A stretch of 5,556 nucleotides of DNA. Origin: Actinomycetes bacterium. GTDB lineage: Bacteria; Actinomycetota; Acidimicrobiia; Acidimicrobiales; RAAP-2. Shown here in pieces: positions 1-5,556 of the stretch (the first letter of the stretch is position 1; each line of letters opens with the position of its first letter). The stretch covers positions 1-5,556 of the forward strand of contig JAJYWG010000545.1 in NCBI GenBank assembly GCA_021791615.1, in the 5' to 3' direction. The notes under the pieces were generated by a model. The model did not search any database. It had not been told where the DNA came from and saw nothing but the letters and a program-made list of their open reading frames with translations. Made by a program: the position numbers and the translations under genes.

Positions 1-73
1 CGTTTCGACAGCCTCTCGGGCGAGATCGTACTCCCCGTGCAAACATCGCTCCAAAGACAAACCGCAGGCTGCA

Positions 74-684
74 TCAGTCCCTGCGCGCCGCGTCGGTTCG
101 GCTGAAGACCGCTGCCACGTCGAGCGGGAGGCGATAGGCCGAGGTGGAGCACCTGTTTGACCAGGAGCTCACGTAGCCCCGCCCAGAACGGCTCGCCTGC
201 GGCCGCCACGACTTGGAGCTGGCCGGTGTGAGACAGGACCAGGTAGGCCCCTGTGTGGCCGTTCGTGTTCGAGGCCCACCGGGCCTTCCCTACCGTAGCG
301 TCGACGACGAGATTGCCTGTCGCCTGCATGACGACGAATGTCCCGGTGGGGTTGATCCCCGTCGTAAAAAGCGCCTTGCCTGTCGGGGCGTACTCGACGA
401 GGTTCCCTATGCCCTGCAAGACGAGGACGTAGCTTCCTGTGAGCGAGGTGATCGACTGGTTGGCCGTGAGCTTGGCGTAGGACTGCGGAACAGTCCGGTT
501 CAGCTGCGACGGTGTCGAAGCCAGTTGCGCCGCAGTCCCCGAGGACCGCTGTGACCTGTGCCAAGACGCCGATCCGTGCGACCAAGAACCGCTGAGCCCA
601 CGGTGCACCGCGTGCTTCGTGACGCGTGCCTCGTAACCCCGCGTGCGAAGGTCCCCCCGCTTGCCGCACTCCGTCGCGCTCCAC
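74..684 (-). pseudogene. Secreted bulb-type (B_lectin) mannose-binding-like lectin, split by two apparent frameshifts
   Basis: The middle part (about 509 down to 180) encodes a clear bulb-type lectin fold in a frame with no stop: a lead-in LTANQSITSLTGSYVLVLQ, then repeat cores QGIGNLVEY, MQATGNLVVDA and LSHTGQLQVV, ending in EPFWAG. Such domains bind mannose-type glycans outside the cell. Upstream, a different frame starting at GTG 684 (or GTG 669, preceded by AAGGTGGAG) gives a hydrophobic stretch, RFLVARIGVLAQVTAVLG. Removing one G from the GGGG run at 540-537 fuses it to TAAQLAS and the lectin, which makes a sensible signal peptide. Removing one G from the GGGG run at 180-177 replaces an implausible open tail with GYVSSWSNRCSTSAYRLPLD and a stop at TGA 76-74. 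The repaired product is 202 aa. It lies 149 bases after the sortase gene on the same strand. It is either a recent pseudogene or a gene with two homopolymer sequencing errors. The lectin domain is solid; the repaired ends are inference. Confidence 0.7.
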
Positions 685-724
685 CTTGCTCGATGTCCCC
701 CGCCCACGTGCCTGGTGGCGCTAC

Positions 725-772
725 CGCGGAGTCTTTCCGCGTTGAAACGTCGGCGTCAAGCGCCTCTGGCGC
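725..772 (-). terminator. Two GC-rich hairpins between sortase and lectin genes
   Basis: Two perfect inverted repeats lie in the 149-base gap after the sortase stop. Bases 760-772 read GCGCC TCT GGCGC (5-bp stem, 3-base loop). Bases 725-741 read CGCGGA GTCTT TCCGCG (6-bp stem, 5-base loop). Neither has a U tract after it on the minus strand, so they are not classical intrinsic terminators. Actinobacterial terminators often lack the U tract, and the hairpins could instead protect or process the mRNA. Their spacing after a stop codon is the main support. Confidence 0.3.
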
Positions 773-833
773 GTTCGGTGCCATCTTCTCTCGGCGCTCT
801 GACCGACCGCACGCCGGGCAGAGGAGACAGCCT

Positions 834-1916
834 CTACGTCTGATTCAAGGTGACTGTCGTGACAACCAGTTTCCCCTTGCTGAGGGCCTCGCCGACCGAA
901 ATCGTCCAGCGCCCGGACTCGCCGCCTGTAAGAACGAAGGAGCAGCTGAGCTGCGCGCCGACGAGCTGGCTGCCGCTGACCTCCAGTGCCGTCGACAGAC
1001 CGTGGTCGTAGTAGGTGATGGTGGCGCCCTTGAGCGGCGCCGCCTTGGAGAAGGGAACCCCTGGCGCGATGGTCGCCCAGTCAGCGCCGTCGCCGGCCAT
1101 TGCAGCGCGCACCGCCGCGAAGTACAGGCTCTCCGCCGCCGAAGCGTCGGTGAGCGGGGCCGGGCTCTCTGTGAACGTAGGCCTAGGGCTGCCCGACACG
1201 CTGAGGGCGCCGAGTGGCGTCGGATTTGTGGCGAGCGAGTCGACTCCCTGCAGGTCCTTCGGTACCGAGACAGGCGGCGGCCGGGTTGCATCGGCGACCT
1301 GCACAGGAGGCACGCCACTCGTTCCACCCACTTCGTGGGCCTCGACGAGCAGCCGCTTGCCGGTGAACCAGAGGGCGTCGAGCGGCCAGCAGGTGACCAG
1401 CGCGAGCGTCCCAGGGGCGTCGGCCACGGCGGCACCTCTTGTCACGACCTTCGTCGAAGTCACCTCGTAGTCGAACGACTGGCAGCCGTCGACATATTCG
1501 ATGGTCGCGCCGGCCTGCAGCTGTCCCAGTTCGTGGAACCACGTCACGTCATGGCCGACCAGCACCGCGGCACCGTGTCGCCCGGGCCACGCGCTCGTCG
1601 GCACGTGCCCGACCGCGTCGGCCAGTTGCGCCTGACCGTCGCCTTGGACGACCGGGGCCATGAGGGAGAGATCGGGGATCACGAGCTCGCCCACCGCGCC
1701 CGTGGCGTCTATGCAGTTGGCATTCGATGTGGGGCGCTGGAGGGACTGTGCGATGCGCTCGCGCGCTTCGTTGAGGAGCTGCTTGCCGCCGGCGCTGCTG
1801 TGCCAGAAGAACCACCCCAGCCACCCGCCCACACCGAGGCCCGCACAGATGCAGAGCACCGACGCTGCCCGGAAGATGCGCCAACCGAGCGACAGCCGTC
1901 TCTTGTGCCGAGGCAC
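834..1916 (-). CDS. Sortase (class D/E-like transpeptidase) with C-terminal extension
   Basis: A 360-aa membrane-anchored sortase, a cysteine transpeptidase that cleaves a C-terminal sorting motif of secreted proteins and joins them to the cell wall or to other subunits. Visible parts: a basic N-terminus (PRHKRRL), one membrane segment at about residues 17-38, and a catalytic domain at about 75-195. This contains the active-site His122 in VLVGHDVTWF, Cys176 in LALVTCWPLDALW, and Arg188 in TGKRLLV, the expected His-Cys-Arg set. After residue 200 come a Pro/Ser/Thr-rich linker and a roughly 100-residue domain (about 260-360, beta-rich in its second half) that ordinary sortases of about 200-250 aa lack. 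I do not recognise that domain. The reading frame stays open up to 2054, but that would overlap the preceding gene by over 130 bases, so I chose GTG 1916, which follows the previous stop by 4 bases and suggests translational coupling. A Shine-Dalgarno sequence is weak at best. Confidence 0.9.
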   Translation of the reverse strand: MPRHKRRLSLGWRIFRAASVLCICAGLGVGGWLGWFFWHSSAGGKQLLNEARERIAQSLQRPTSNANCIDATGAVGELVIPDLSLMAPVVQGDGQAQLADAVGHVPTSAWPGRHGAAVLVGHDVTWFHELGQLQAGATIEYVDGCQSFDYEVTSTKVVTRGAAVADAPGTLALVTCWPLDALWFTGKRLLVEAHEVGGTSGVPPVQVADATRPPPVSVPKDLQGVDSLATNPTPLGALSVSGSPRPTFTESPAPLTDASAAESLYFAAVRAAMAGDGADWATIAPGVPFSKAAPLKGATITYYDHGLSTALEVSGSQLVGAQLSCSFVLTGGESGRWTISVGEALSKGKLVVTTVTLNQT

Positions 1917-1920
1917 GGCG

Positions 1921-4062
1921 CTACTTCTTCGTCCACAAGATGTCGACGATCTCGGAGTACCCGAACGGGTAGCCACTCCGTGACACAGTCCAGGCCTGGA
2001 AGTAGATCGGCTGGCCCTGCGGGCTCGTATCTGCGATGTGGAATGTCGCTTCACCCCGCGCGTTGGTGCGGGCCGTCACCGGGCTCTGCCCTTCGGCGGC
2101 GTGGTTGATCCTTGCCTCGCCGGCAACCAGCTGGGTCTGTGTATAGATCACCTGTCCGAGGGCGACCACGACGTTTGCCTTGTGGACGCGCCCACCGAGC
2201 GGTGAGCGCAGCTGGACGGTGAGCGTCGTGCTTTGCCCGGAGCGAAGGACCTGGTTCACGTCGGACTGGTAGATCCACGCGTCGTATGGCTCGGTGACGA
2301 TGTCGTGGGTGACCGAGATGGTCTCGGGCACATTCGTCACAGCGTCGAGCTGGAACGGCTGGGTGATCCCCGGCATCGCCCCCACGTTCGGGGCCGCCAA
2401 GAGATAGCGGGCACTGTGTGCGGGTGGGAGCCGTGCAGGTCCGTGCAGTCGGTGCCAGAAGGGGGTCATCTGTCCGATCGAGTTGGTGGCAAAGTGTGGC
2501 TCGAGGGTGCGCCCGCTGTCGTTCGTAACACGTACGGTCAGCTCCCACACCCGCTCGTACTGTCCATTGGTGCGGATGCCGACGACCTTGAGCGCCAGCG
2601 GAGGTGCACTCGCCACCGCCAGAGACAACAGTGCGATGCTCGGTGCAAACGCACCGCCGACGAGCGCGAGCAATCCGAGGGGCCCCCAGCGACGTCGCCA
2701 TCGGTGCTTCGCGGACCGAGACGGCGTTGCGGAACGCTCAGGTACGGCCGCGAAGAACGACACCAGCCAGACCAGAACGAGCGTCATCCAGTACTCAGCC
2801 AGCGAGCGCGTCGGGAAGAAGAGCGCCAGGCTCGGGAGGACGAAGCTCGCGCGCCACATGGAACCGAAGAAGGCAGCGAGGCACACGAGGAGCCCGAAGA
2901 CGACTGCCAGTGCGGCGTAGGTGAAAAGCGCGAGGTTCCCCCCACCCACGCCGGCGAACACCGGCAGGTCGATCAGTCCCTGCCCGTAGGGAATGGCGTG
3001 CTGGACGAGTGGCTCGAGCACGCCGCGCAGCCAGGCCCCGGGTCCGGCAACGAAGAAGGCGACGTTCACCACCCCAAAGACCCCGAGCGCGATACCACAG
3101 AAACGAGCGGTGACCCAGAGCGCGTCGCGACAACCGAGCTCGTTCTTCCTACTGAGGAAGACGGCGAGAAGCACGAAGGGGACGACAAACCAGGCCATCT
3201 GCTGCACCGAGACGGCGAGACCGAAGCAGATGGCCTGGGCGACACCTCGCCGAGCCAGCTTCCCCCCCGCTCCGATCTCGGTGAAACGCCATGCGACGAC
3301 GAGGAGTAACGGGATCGCCAGGATCACGTTGACTCCGGCAACCGCGTAACCAAAGAGGATCGGCAGACCGACCACGCAGAGCACCGACAGCGCCCGATAC
3401 TTGCGTGGGAGCACGAAGAAGGCCACCACCATGGACACCGCCAACGCGACCGTATTCATGACCGGCACCGCCTGCACGCCGCCGGTGATCCACATGAAGG
3501 GGATGACGAGGAGAACCGGGAGCGCGGGATACCCGAGCGAGGAGACTACGCCCCCCGAGGTCGTGTACGTCGCGTACTGGATCGGAACGCGGAACTCACG
3601 GAGAGCGGGCAACAGACTGTGCGCGTAGGGGTTGAACCCGCTCAAGAGGAGGTGGCCGGCATACTGCTCGAAGGCGGCCTCGTCGGTGCCATAGGACGGG
3701 TTGGCCGCGACAACCGCGGTCGCCCAAGCACTGAGCGCCACCAGACCCAGCACCAGCAAGCACCCTTCGACGACCCGTAGCTGGCGCGTCGTCTTAGCCA
3801 CCATGGCGCTCGTGATGAGCACGAGTGCTCCGGCACTGAGGAGAACCGATGCGACGCCGGTGAGGTGCACCATGACGATGCCCGCCCACGTCGCGAACGC
3901 GGGGCCCAGGATCCCGATGGCGGCGAGCGCGACGATGACCCGGTGGACCAAATCGACACCGGGGTCCTGTGGTCTCGACTCGTCGACGTCGGAGGCAGCA
4001 CCGGTGCCCACGTCGGCGTGATCAACGAGGGCCTCGTCGCGCAGGGCGCGAAGCGTCACCAC
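1921..4062 (-). CDS. GT-C-like multi-pass membrane glycosyltransferase with extracytoplasmic beta-rich C-terminal domain
   Basis: A 713-aa protein. Residues 1-38 are hydrophilic and cytoplasmic. Residues 39-486 hold about 11-12 hydrophobic segments. The first large outer loop after the third segment carries NPSYGTDEAAFEQYAGHLL and then SGFNPYAHSL (residues 121-150). An acidic pair here (D127-E128) followed by a G-x-NPY motif is typical of GT-C transferases that take sugars from polyprenyl-phosphate donors on the outer membrane face. Residues 490-713 form a soluble beta-rich region, with an Ig/invasin-like stretch near 660-680 (VTARTNARGEATFHI). The topology places it outside the cell. The substrate is unknown; the neighbouring secreted protein, lectin and sortase suggest glycosylation of a cell-surface product. 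An in-frame TGA lies 12 bases before the tandem GTG GTG start, so the gene cannot begin earlier; no clear Shine-Dalgarno sequence is seen, and a later start such as GTG at residue 18 is possible. Catalytic activity is inferred, not shown. Confidence 0.8.
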   Translation of the reverse strand: MVTLRALRDEALVDHADVGTGAASDVDESRPQDPGVDLVHRVIVALAAIGILGPAFATWAGIVMVHLTGVASVLLSAGALVLITSAMVAKTTRQLRVVEGCLLVLGLVALSAWATAVVAANPSYGTDEAAFEQYAGHLLLSGFNPYAHSLLPALREFRVPIQYATYTTSGGVVSSLGYPALPVLLVIPFMWITGGVQAVPVMNTVALAVSMVVAFFVLPRKYRALSVLCVVGLPILFGYAVAGVNVILAIPLLLVVAWRFTEIGAGGKLARRGVAQAICFGLAVSVQQMAWFVVPFVLLAVFLSRKNELGCRDALWVTARFCGIALGVFGVVNVAFFVAGPGAWLRGVLEPLVQHAIPYGQGLIDLPVFAGVGGGNLALFTYAALAVVFGLLVCLAAFFGSMWRASFVLPSLALFFPTRSLAEYWMTLVLVWLVSFFAAVPERSATPSRSAKHRWRRRWGPLGLLALVGGAFAPSIALLSLAVASAPPLALKVVGIRTNGQYERVWELTVRVTNDSGRTLEPHFATNSIGQMTPFWHRLHGPARLPPAHSARYLLAAPNVGAMPGITQPFQLDAVTNVPETISVTHDIVTEPYDAWIYQSDVNQVLRSGQSTTLTVQLRSPLGGRVHKANVVVALGQVIYTQTQLVAGEARINHAAEGQSPVTARTNARGEATFHIADTSPQGQPIYFQAWTVSRSGYPFGYSEIVDILWTKK

Positions 4063-4074
4063 GTTCGCTGGTCA

Positions 4075-4088
4075 GTCCCGGTGGGGAC
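4075..4088 (-). other. Small hairpin before the glycosyltransferase start
   Basis: GTCCC GGTG GGGAC is a 5-bp stem with a 4-base loop in the 58-base gap between the surface-protein gene and the glycosyltransferase gene. It ends 12 bases before the GTG start, where a ribosome binding site would be expected and none is obvious. It may modulate translation, or be chance in GC-rich DNA. Confidence 0.2.
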
Positions 4089-4100
4089 GTGTGCCCGCCA

Positions 4101-4120
4101 CGACCACCTCGAGGCGGTCG
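4101..4120 (-). terminator. Strong intercistronic hairpin abutting the surface-protein stop codon
   Basis: The 20 bases directly after the TAG (4123-4121) form an almost perfect palindrome. In the minus-strand RNA it reads CGACCGCC UCGA GGUGGUCG: an 8-bp stem including one G-U pair, closed by a UCGA tetraloop. There is no U tract, so partial termination or a 3'-end stabilising and processing role fits better than full termination. Sitting between a structural protein gene and enzyme genes, it would allow more of the first product than of those downstream. Confidence 0.5.
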
Positions 4121-4831
4121 CTACGAGCGAATCGGGCGGCGACGGCGTCGGACCGCGAAGATGCCCCCGATCCCGACCGCGACCAACCCGAAGGAGATTG
4201 CCGCGAGGCCGAGCACCGGGATCCCCGTGGTGGCTGTCGTCGCCGCAGCCACCGTGCTCGTCGACGCCGTCTCGACGGCGAAGGTGGGATCGCTCGTAAT
4301 TGTAATCTTGGCCGACCCTGTCGTCACGCTGGAGTCGGGGTAGGCGACCCATGCCGAGCCATTCCAGATATCGACCACGTCCCCTGTCTTGATCGACGAG
4401 CTTGTGATGGTGAAGGCGACGGGCGTCCCGAAGGTTCCCGTGACCGGCTTACCGTTCACTGTGAACGTCACTTCGAACGCCGCGACCGCTCCTGAGATCT
4501 GCGACAGCGTCGGGGCCGTGATGGTCACCTCCACCGGTGTCGAGAAGTCCCCGGCAGGAATAGCGAGGTTGAGCTTGTCCCCGTCGTATGTCGCGCTTAC
4601 CGTCCCCCCGCTCGGCTGGACGGTCTGGCTCGTCACCGTGTTGATGAAACCGCCCGGGGGTGTCGAGGACTGGCCCGTCCCAGGGCCGTAACCTGTGCCC
4701 GCCGCAGATGCCGGGCCCGCCAGGAGGCCGGACGCCAGGATTCCGATCGCAACGGATGCACCAAGCACCGTCGCGGCTCTAGACCATCTCGAGTGCGCAG
4801 TCCTCACGGCCCTAGGAGCAACTCGTCTCAT
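4121..4831 (-). CDS. Secreted, membrane-anchored beta-rich surface protein with LPXTG-like C-terminal tail
   Basis: A 236-aa protein of unrecognised family. Residues 1-43 are a signal peptide: basic n-region, hydrophobic core VLGASVAIGILASGLLAG, and probable cleavage after PASA. A short Gly/Ser/Pro linker follows to about residue 60. Residues 63-188 are a beta-rich domain with Thr/Val-alternating strands, including LNLAIPAGDFSTPVEVTITAP, FEVTFTVNGKP and DVVDIWNGSAWVAYPDSS. A Thr/Ala-rich spacer follows (189-202), then a membrane segment at about 204-227 and the tail RRRRRPIRS. This layout is that of a sortase substrate, but no LPXTG is present; the nearest match is TATTG at 199-203. It may be wall-anchored by the downstream sortase or simply remain membrane-bound. 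The Ser/Thr content offers possible O-glycosylation sites. ATG 4831 is preferred because AAGGGGG lies 6 bases upstream; GTG 4837 in the same frame would add two residues and could use an earlier AAGGA. Confidence 0.85.
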   Translation of the reverse strand: MRRVAPRAVRTAHSRWSRAATVLGASVAIGILASGLLAGPASAAGTGYGPGTGQSSTPPGGFINTVTSQTVQPSGGTVSATYDGDKLNLAIPAGDFSTPVEVTITAPTLSQISGAVAAFEVTFTVNGKPVTGTFGTPVAFTITSSSIKTGDVVDIWNGSAWVAYPDSSVTTGSAKITITSDPTFAVETASTSTVAAATTATTGIPVLGLAAISFGLVAVGIGGIFAVRRRRRPIRS

Positions 4832-4837
4832 GGTCAC

Positions 4838-4844
4838 CCCCTTC
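4838..4844 (-). promoter_or_regulatory. Ribosome binding site of the surface-protein gene
   Basis: AAGGGGG on the minus strand, 6 bases before ATG 4831, at the end of an almost pure purine run that extends to about 4856. The spacing favours ATG 4831 over GTG 4837, which it directly abuts. The strength of this site compared with those of the downstream genes fits high expression of the surface protein. Confidence 0.55.
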
Positions 4845-4880
4845 TTCCTTCTTCCCTCATCGCCACGGGGCTAGGAAGCC

Positions 4881-4991
4881 ACTGGCACGTACCGATGCCG
4901 GCAAAGACTGGACTCATGATCTCACACAATTCGCTTTCGGTGCAACGTGCCGACTGCCAGTTGGGGACTCGCCCGCCGCAATCCTGGCACG
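4881..4991. repeat. Overlapping inverted repeats in the 5' leader
   Basis: ACTGGCACGT at 4881-4890 can pair either with ACGTGCC at 4945-4951 (7 bp) or with TGCCAGT at 4955-4961 (7 bp), and that second partner can instead pair with CTGGCA at 4984-4989. In the minus-strand transcript these would be alternative long-range stems, starting about 40 bases before the surface-protein ribosome binding site. Mutually exclusive pairings are what a switching leader would need, but no ligand family is recognised. Confidence 0.35.
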
Positions 4992-5200
4992 CCTCTTGAA
5001 GAGACAACCCGGGAGTGAAGGCAGGGCCGACTGACACGCTGAAGGGCCCGCCTGGGGGCCGGTGCTGTTTGTGGCGACGACCGGGTAGGTCTGATCTGTC
5101 AGCCGAACCGCACGAACGGTTCATGGTTTAGTCTCTCTTCGCCACAATAAGCTATCCACGTAGAGGGCCTTTTGGTTACGTACCGTTGCCCCAGGGCTGG

Positions 5201-5225
5201 GCTGCGGACCGCAGCTCGCTGAGCT
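5201..5225. repeat. Two overlapping hairpins
   Basis: GCTGCG GAC CGCAGC at 5201-5215 (6-bp stem) shares three bases with AGCTC GCT GAGCT at 5213-5225 (5-bp stem), so only one can fully form at a time in RNA. They begin the palindrome-dense block that runs to about 5370. Confidence 0.35.
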
Positions 5226-5232
5226 GGCACTT

Positions 5233-5244
5233 CGCTGATCAGCG
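5233..5244. promoter_or_regulatory. Perfect 12-bp palindrome, candidate operator
   Basis: CGCTGATCAGCG is perfectly self-complementary with no central spacer, a form suited to a dimeric DNA-binding protein. It lies about 400 bases upstream of the surface-protein start in non-coding DNA. The regulator is unknown. Confidence 0.3.
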
Positions 5245-5269
5245 GTAGCCAACCGGAAAGCCCTTTCCA

Positions 5270-5291
5270 CGTGAACGAACCGTGAACGAAC
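5270..5291. repeat. Tandem 11-bp direct repeat
   Basis: CGTGAACGAAC occurs twice with no gap (5270-5280 and 5281-5291). The pair is flanked by CCACG at 5267-5271 and CGTGG at 5296-5300, which are inverted relative to each other. A period of 11 bp places both copies on about the same face of the helix, as in tandem response-regulator sites. No specific regulator is assigned. Confidence 0.5.
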
Positions 5292-5301
5292 CAACCGTGG
5301 T

Positions 5302-5313
5302 CACAGCGCTGTG
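5302..5313. promoter_or_regulatory. Perfect 12-bp palindrome next to the tandem repeat
   Basis: CACAGCGCTGTG is perfectly self-complementary and starts 10 bases after the tandem 11-bp repeat. It may be an operator half-site pair or part of a structured RNA; the close packing with the repeat suggests a shared regulatory region. Confidence 0.3.
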
Positions 5314-5556
5314 GCGGCAACCGAATTGCCTGGTTGCGGAGTTGTAAGTCCGGTCAGACGGATGACCCCTTTTCGACAAGTGCATCCATTCCTTCCAGCT
5401 GCAGCCAGTGACGCTGCTGGGTAAGCCTCGGATCTAAGCACAGAGGCTCGAGGCCATTTATCCGCTCGCAAGCATCCAGGCGATCCGGAATGTGCCCTGT
5501 GGCCCACGCTCCGACCGGCGTCCATCTCTCGCACAGCCGCCGCCGGCTCAGGCCCC

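Larger units (their letters stand above)
4845..5556. other. Long non-coding region upstream of the operon
   Basis: About 700 bases without a convincing gene on either strand. The open frames here (minus 4834-5124, 5099-5320, 5301-5534; plus 4793-4999) have no family resemblance, no good ribosome binding sites, and compositions that look like chance. The stretch should hold the promoter and 5' leader of the minus-strand operon. I searched by eye for tRNA T-loops and for ydaO (c-di-AMP), c-di-GMP-I and cobalamin riboswitch cores and found none. It contains many short inverted repeats. Besides those listed separately, these are CTCTT G AAGAG at 4993-5003, GGCAA/TTGCC at 5316-5330, GCAACC/GGTTGC at 5317-5337, and GGTCA/TGACC at 5352-5367 followed by CCCTTTT. 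Confidence 0.5.

Noticed and set aside
1..73. Continuation of the lectin frame to the left window edge
   Set aside because: The unshifted frame has no stop here, but its residues after FWAG look non-coding, while the one-base-shifted frame gives a plausible end at TGA 76-74.
741..757. TTGACG on the minus strand as a -35 for the lectin gene
   Set aside because: The hexamer 17 bases downstream (AAAGAC) is a poor -10 and falls inside the 725-741 hairpin.
558..2108. Long plus-strand open frame of 516 codons
   Set aside because: It is antisense to the sortase gene, which has a complete catalytic set; its Arg/Pro/Gly-rich product matches no family and is typical of shadow frames in GC-rich DNA.
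2233..3309. Long plus-strand open frame of 358 codons
   Set aside because: It is antisense to the glycosyltransferase; its product is highly charged and lacks domain structure, while the minus-strand frame has clear membrane segments and motifs.
5067..5087. GTTT-N-GGGTA pair on the plus strand resembling a stress-sigma promoter
   Set aside because: It points away from the operon and no plus-strand gene follows it within the window.
4834..5124. Minus-strand 96-aa frame with several Cys, including CQDCGG
   Set aside because: It runs through the ribosome binding site and start of the surface-protein gene, has no good ribosome binding site, and its Cys spacing fits no zinc or redox motif I know. 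A small Cys-rich protein is not fully excluded.
5138..5155. AT-richer minus-strand segment with TAGCTT as a possible -10 box for the operon
   Set aside because: It matches TANNNT but has no credible -35 at the right spacing, so I do not call a promoter.
5351..5375. GGTCA/TGACC hairpin followed by CCCTTTT as a plus-strand terminator
   Set aside because: The stem is only 5 bp, the T run is short and offset by C residues, and there is no plus-strand gene upstream to terminate.

Overview
The window looks like chromosomal DNA from a high-GC Gram-positive bacterium of the Actinomycetota. Supporting signs are the GC-rich coding sequence, several GTG starts, a Gram-positive-type sortase, an arginine-terminated membrane anchor, and a secreted bulb-type lectin domain of a kind common in actinomycetes. 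Finer placement (for example Acidimicrobiia) would be a guess.

All recognisable genes lie on the minus strand and read from right to left as one probable operon: a small secreted, membrane-anchored beta-rich surface protein (4831-4121); a large multi-pass GT-C-like membrane glycosyltransferase with an outward-facing beta-rich C-terminal domain (4062-1921); a membrane-anchored sortase with an unusual C-terminal extension (1916-834); and a secreted bulb-type (B_lectin) protein that is split by two apparent frameshifts (684-74). The gaps between genes are 58, 4 and 149 bases. A strong hairpin directly after the first stop codon may make the surface protein more abundant than the enzymes downstream.

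Taken together, the locus reads as a cell-envelope module: a surface protein, a lipid-sugar-dependent glycosyltransferase, a transpeptidase that could anchor proteins, and a carbohydrate-binding protein. That these act together is inferred from gene order. The surface protein lacks a canonical LPXTG motif, so sortase anchoring of it is only a hypothesis.

The right-hand 700 bases (4845-5556) hold no convincing gene. This stretch is dense in short perfect palindromes, inverted repeats and one tandem 11-bp repeat, and it probably contains the promoter, operators and a long 5' leader for the operon. Bases 1-73 hold nothing I can name.
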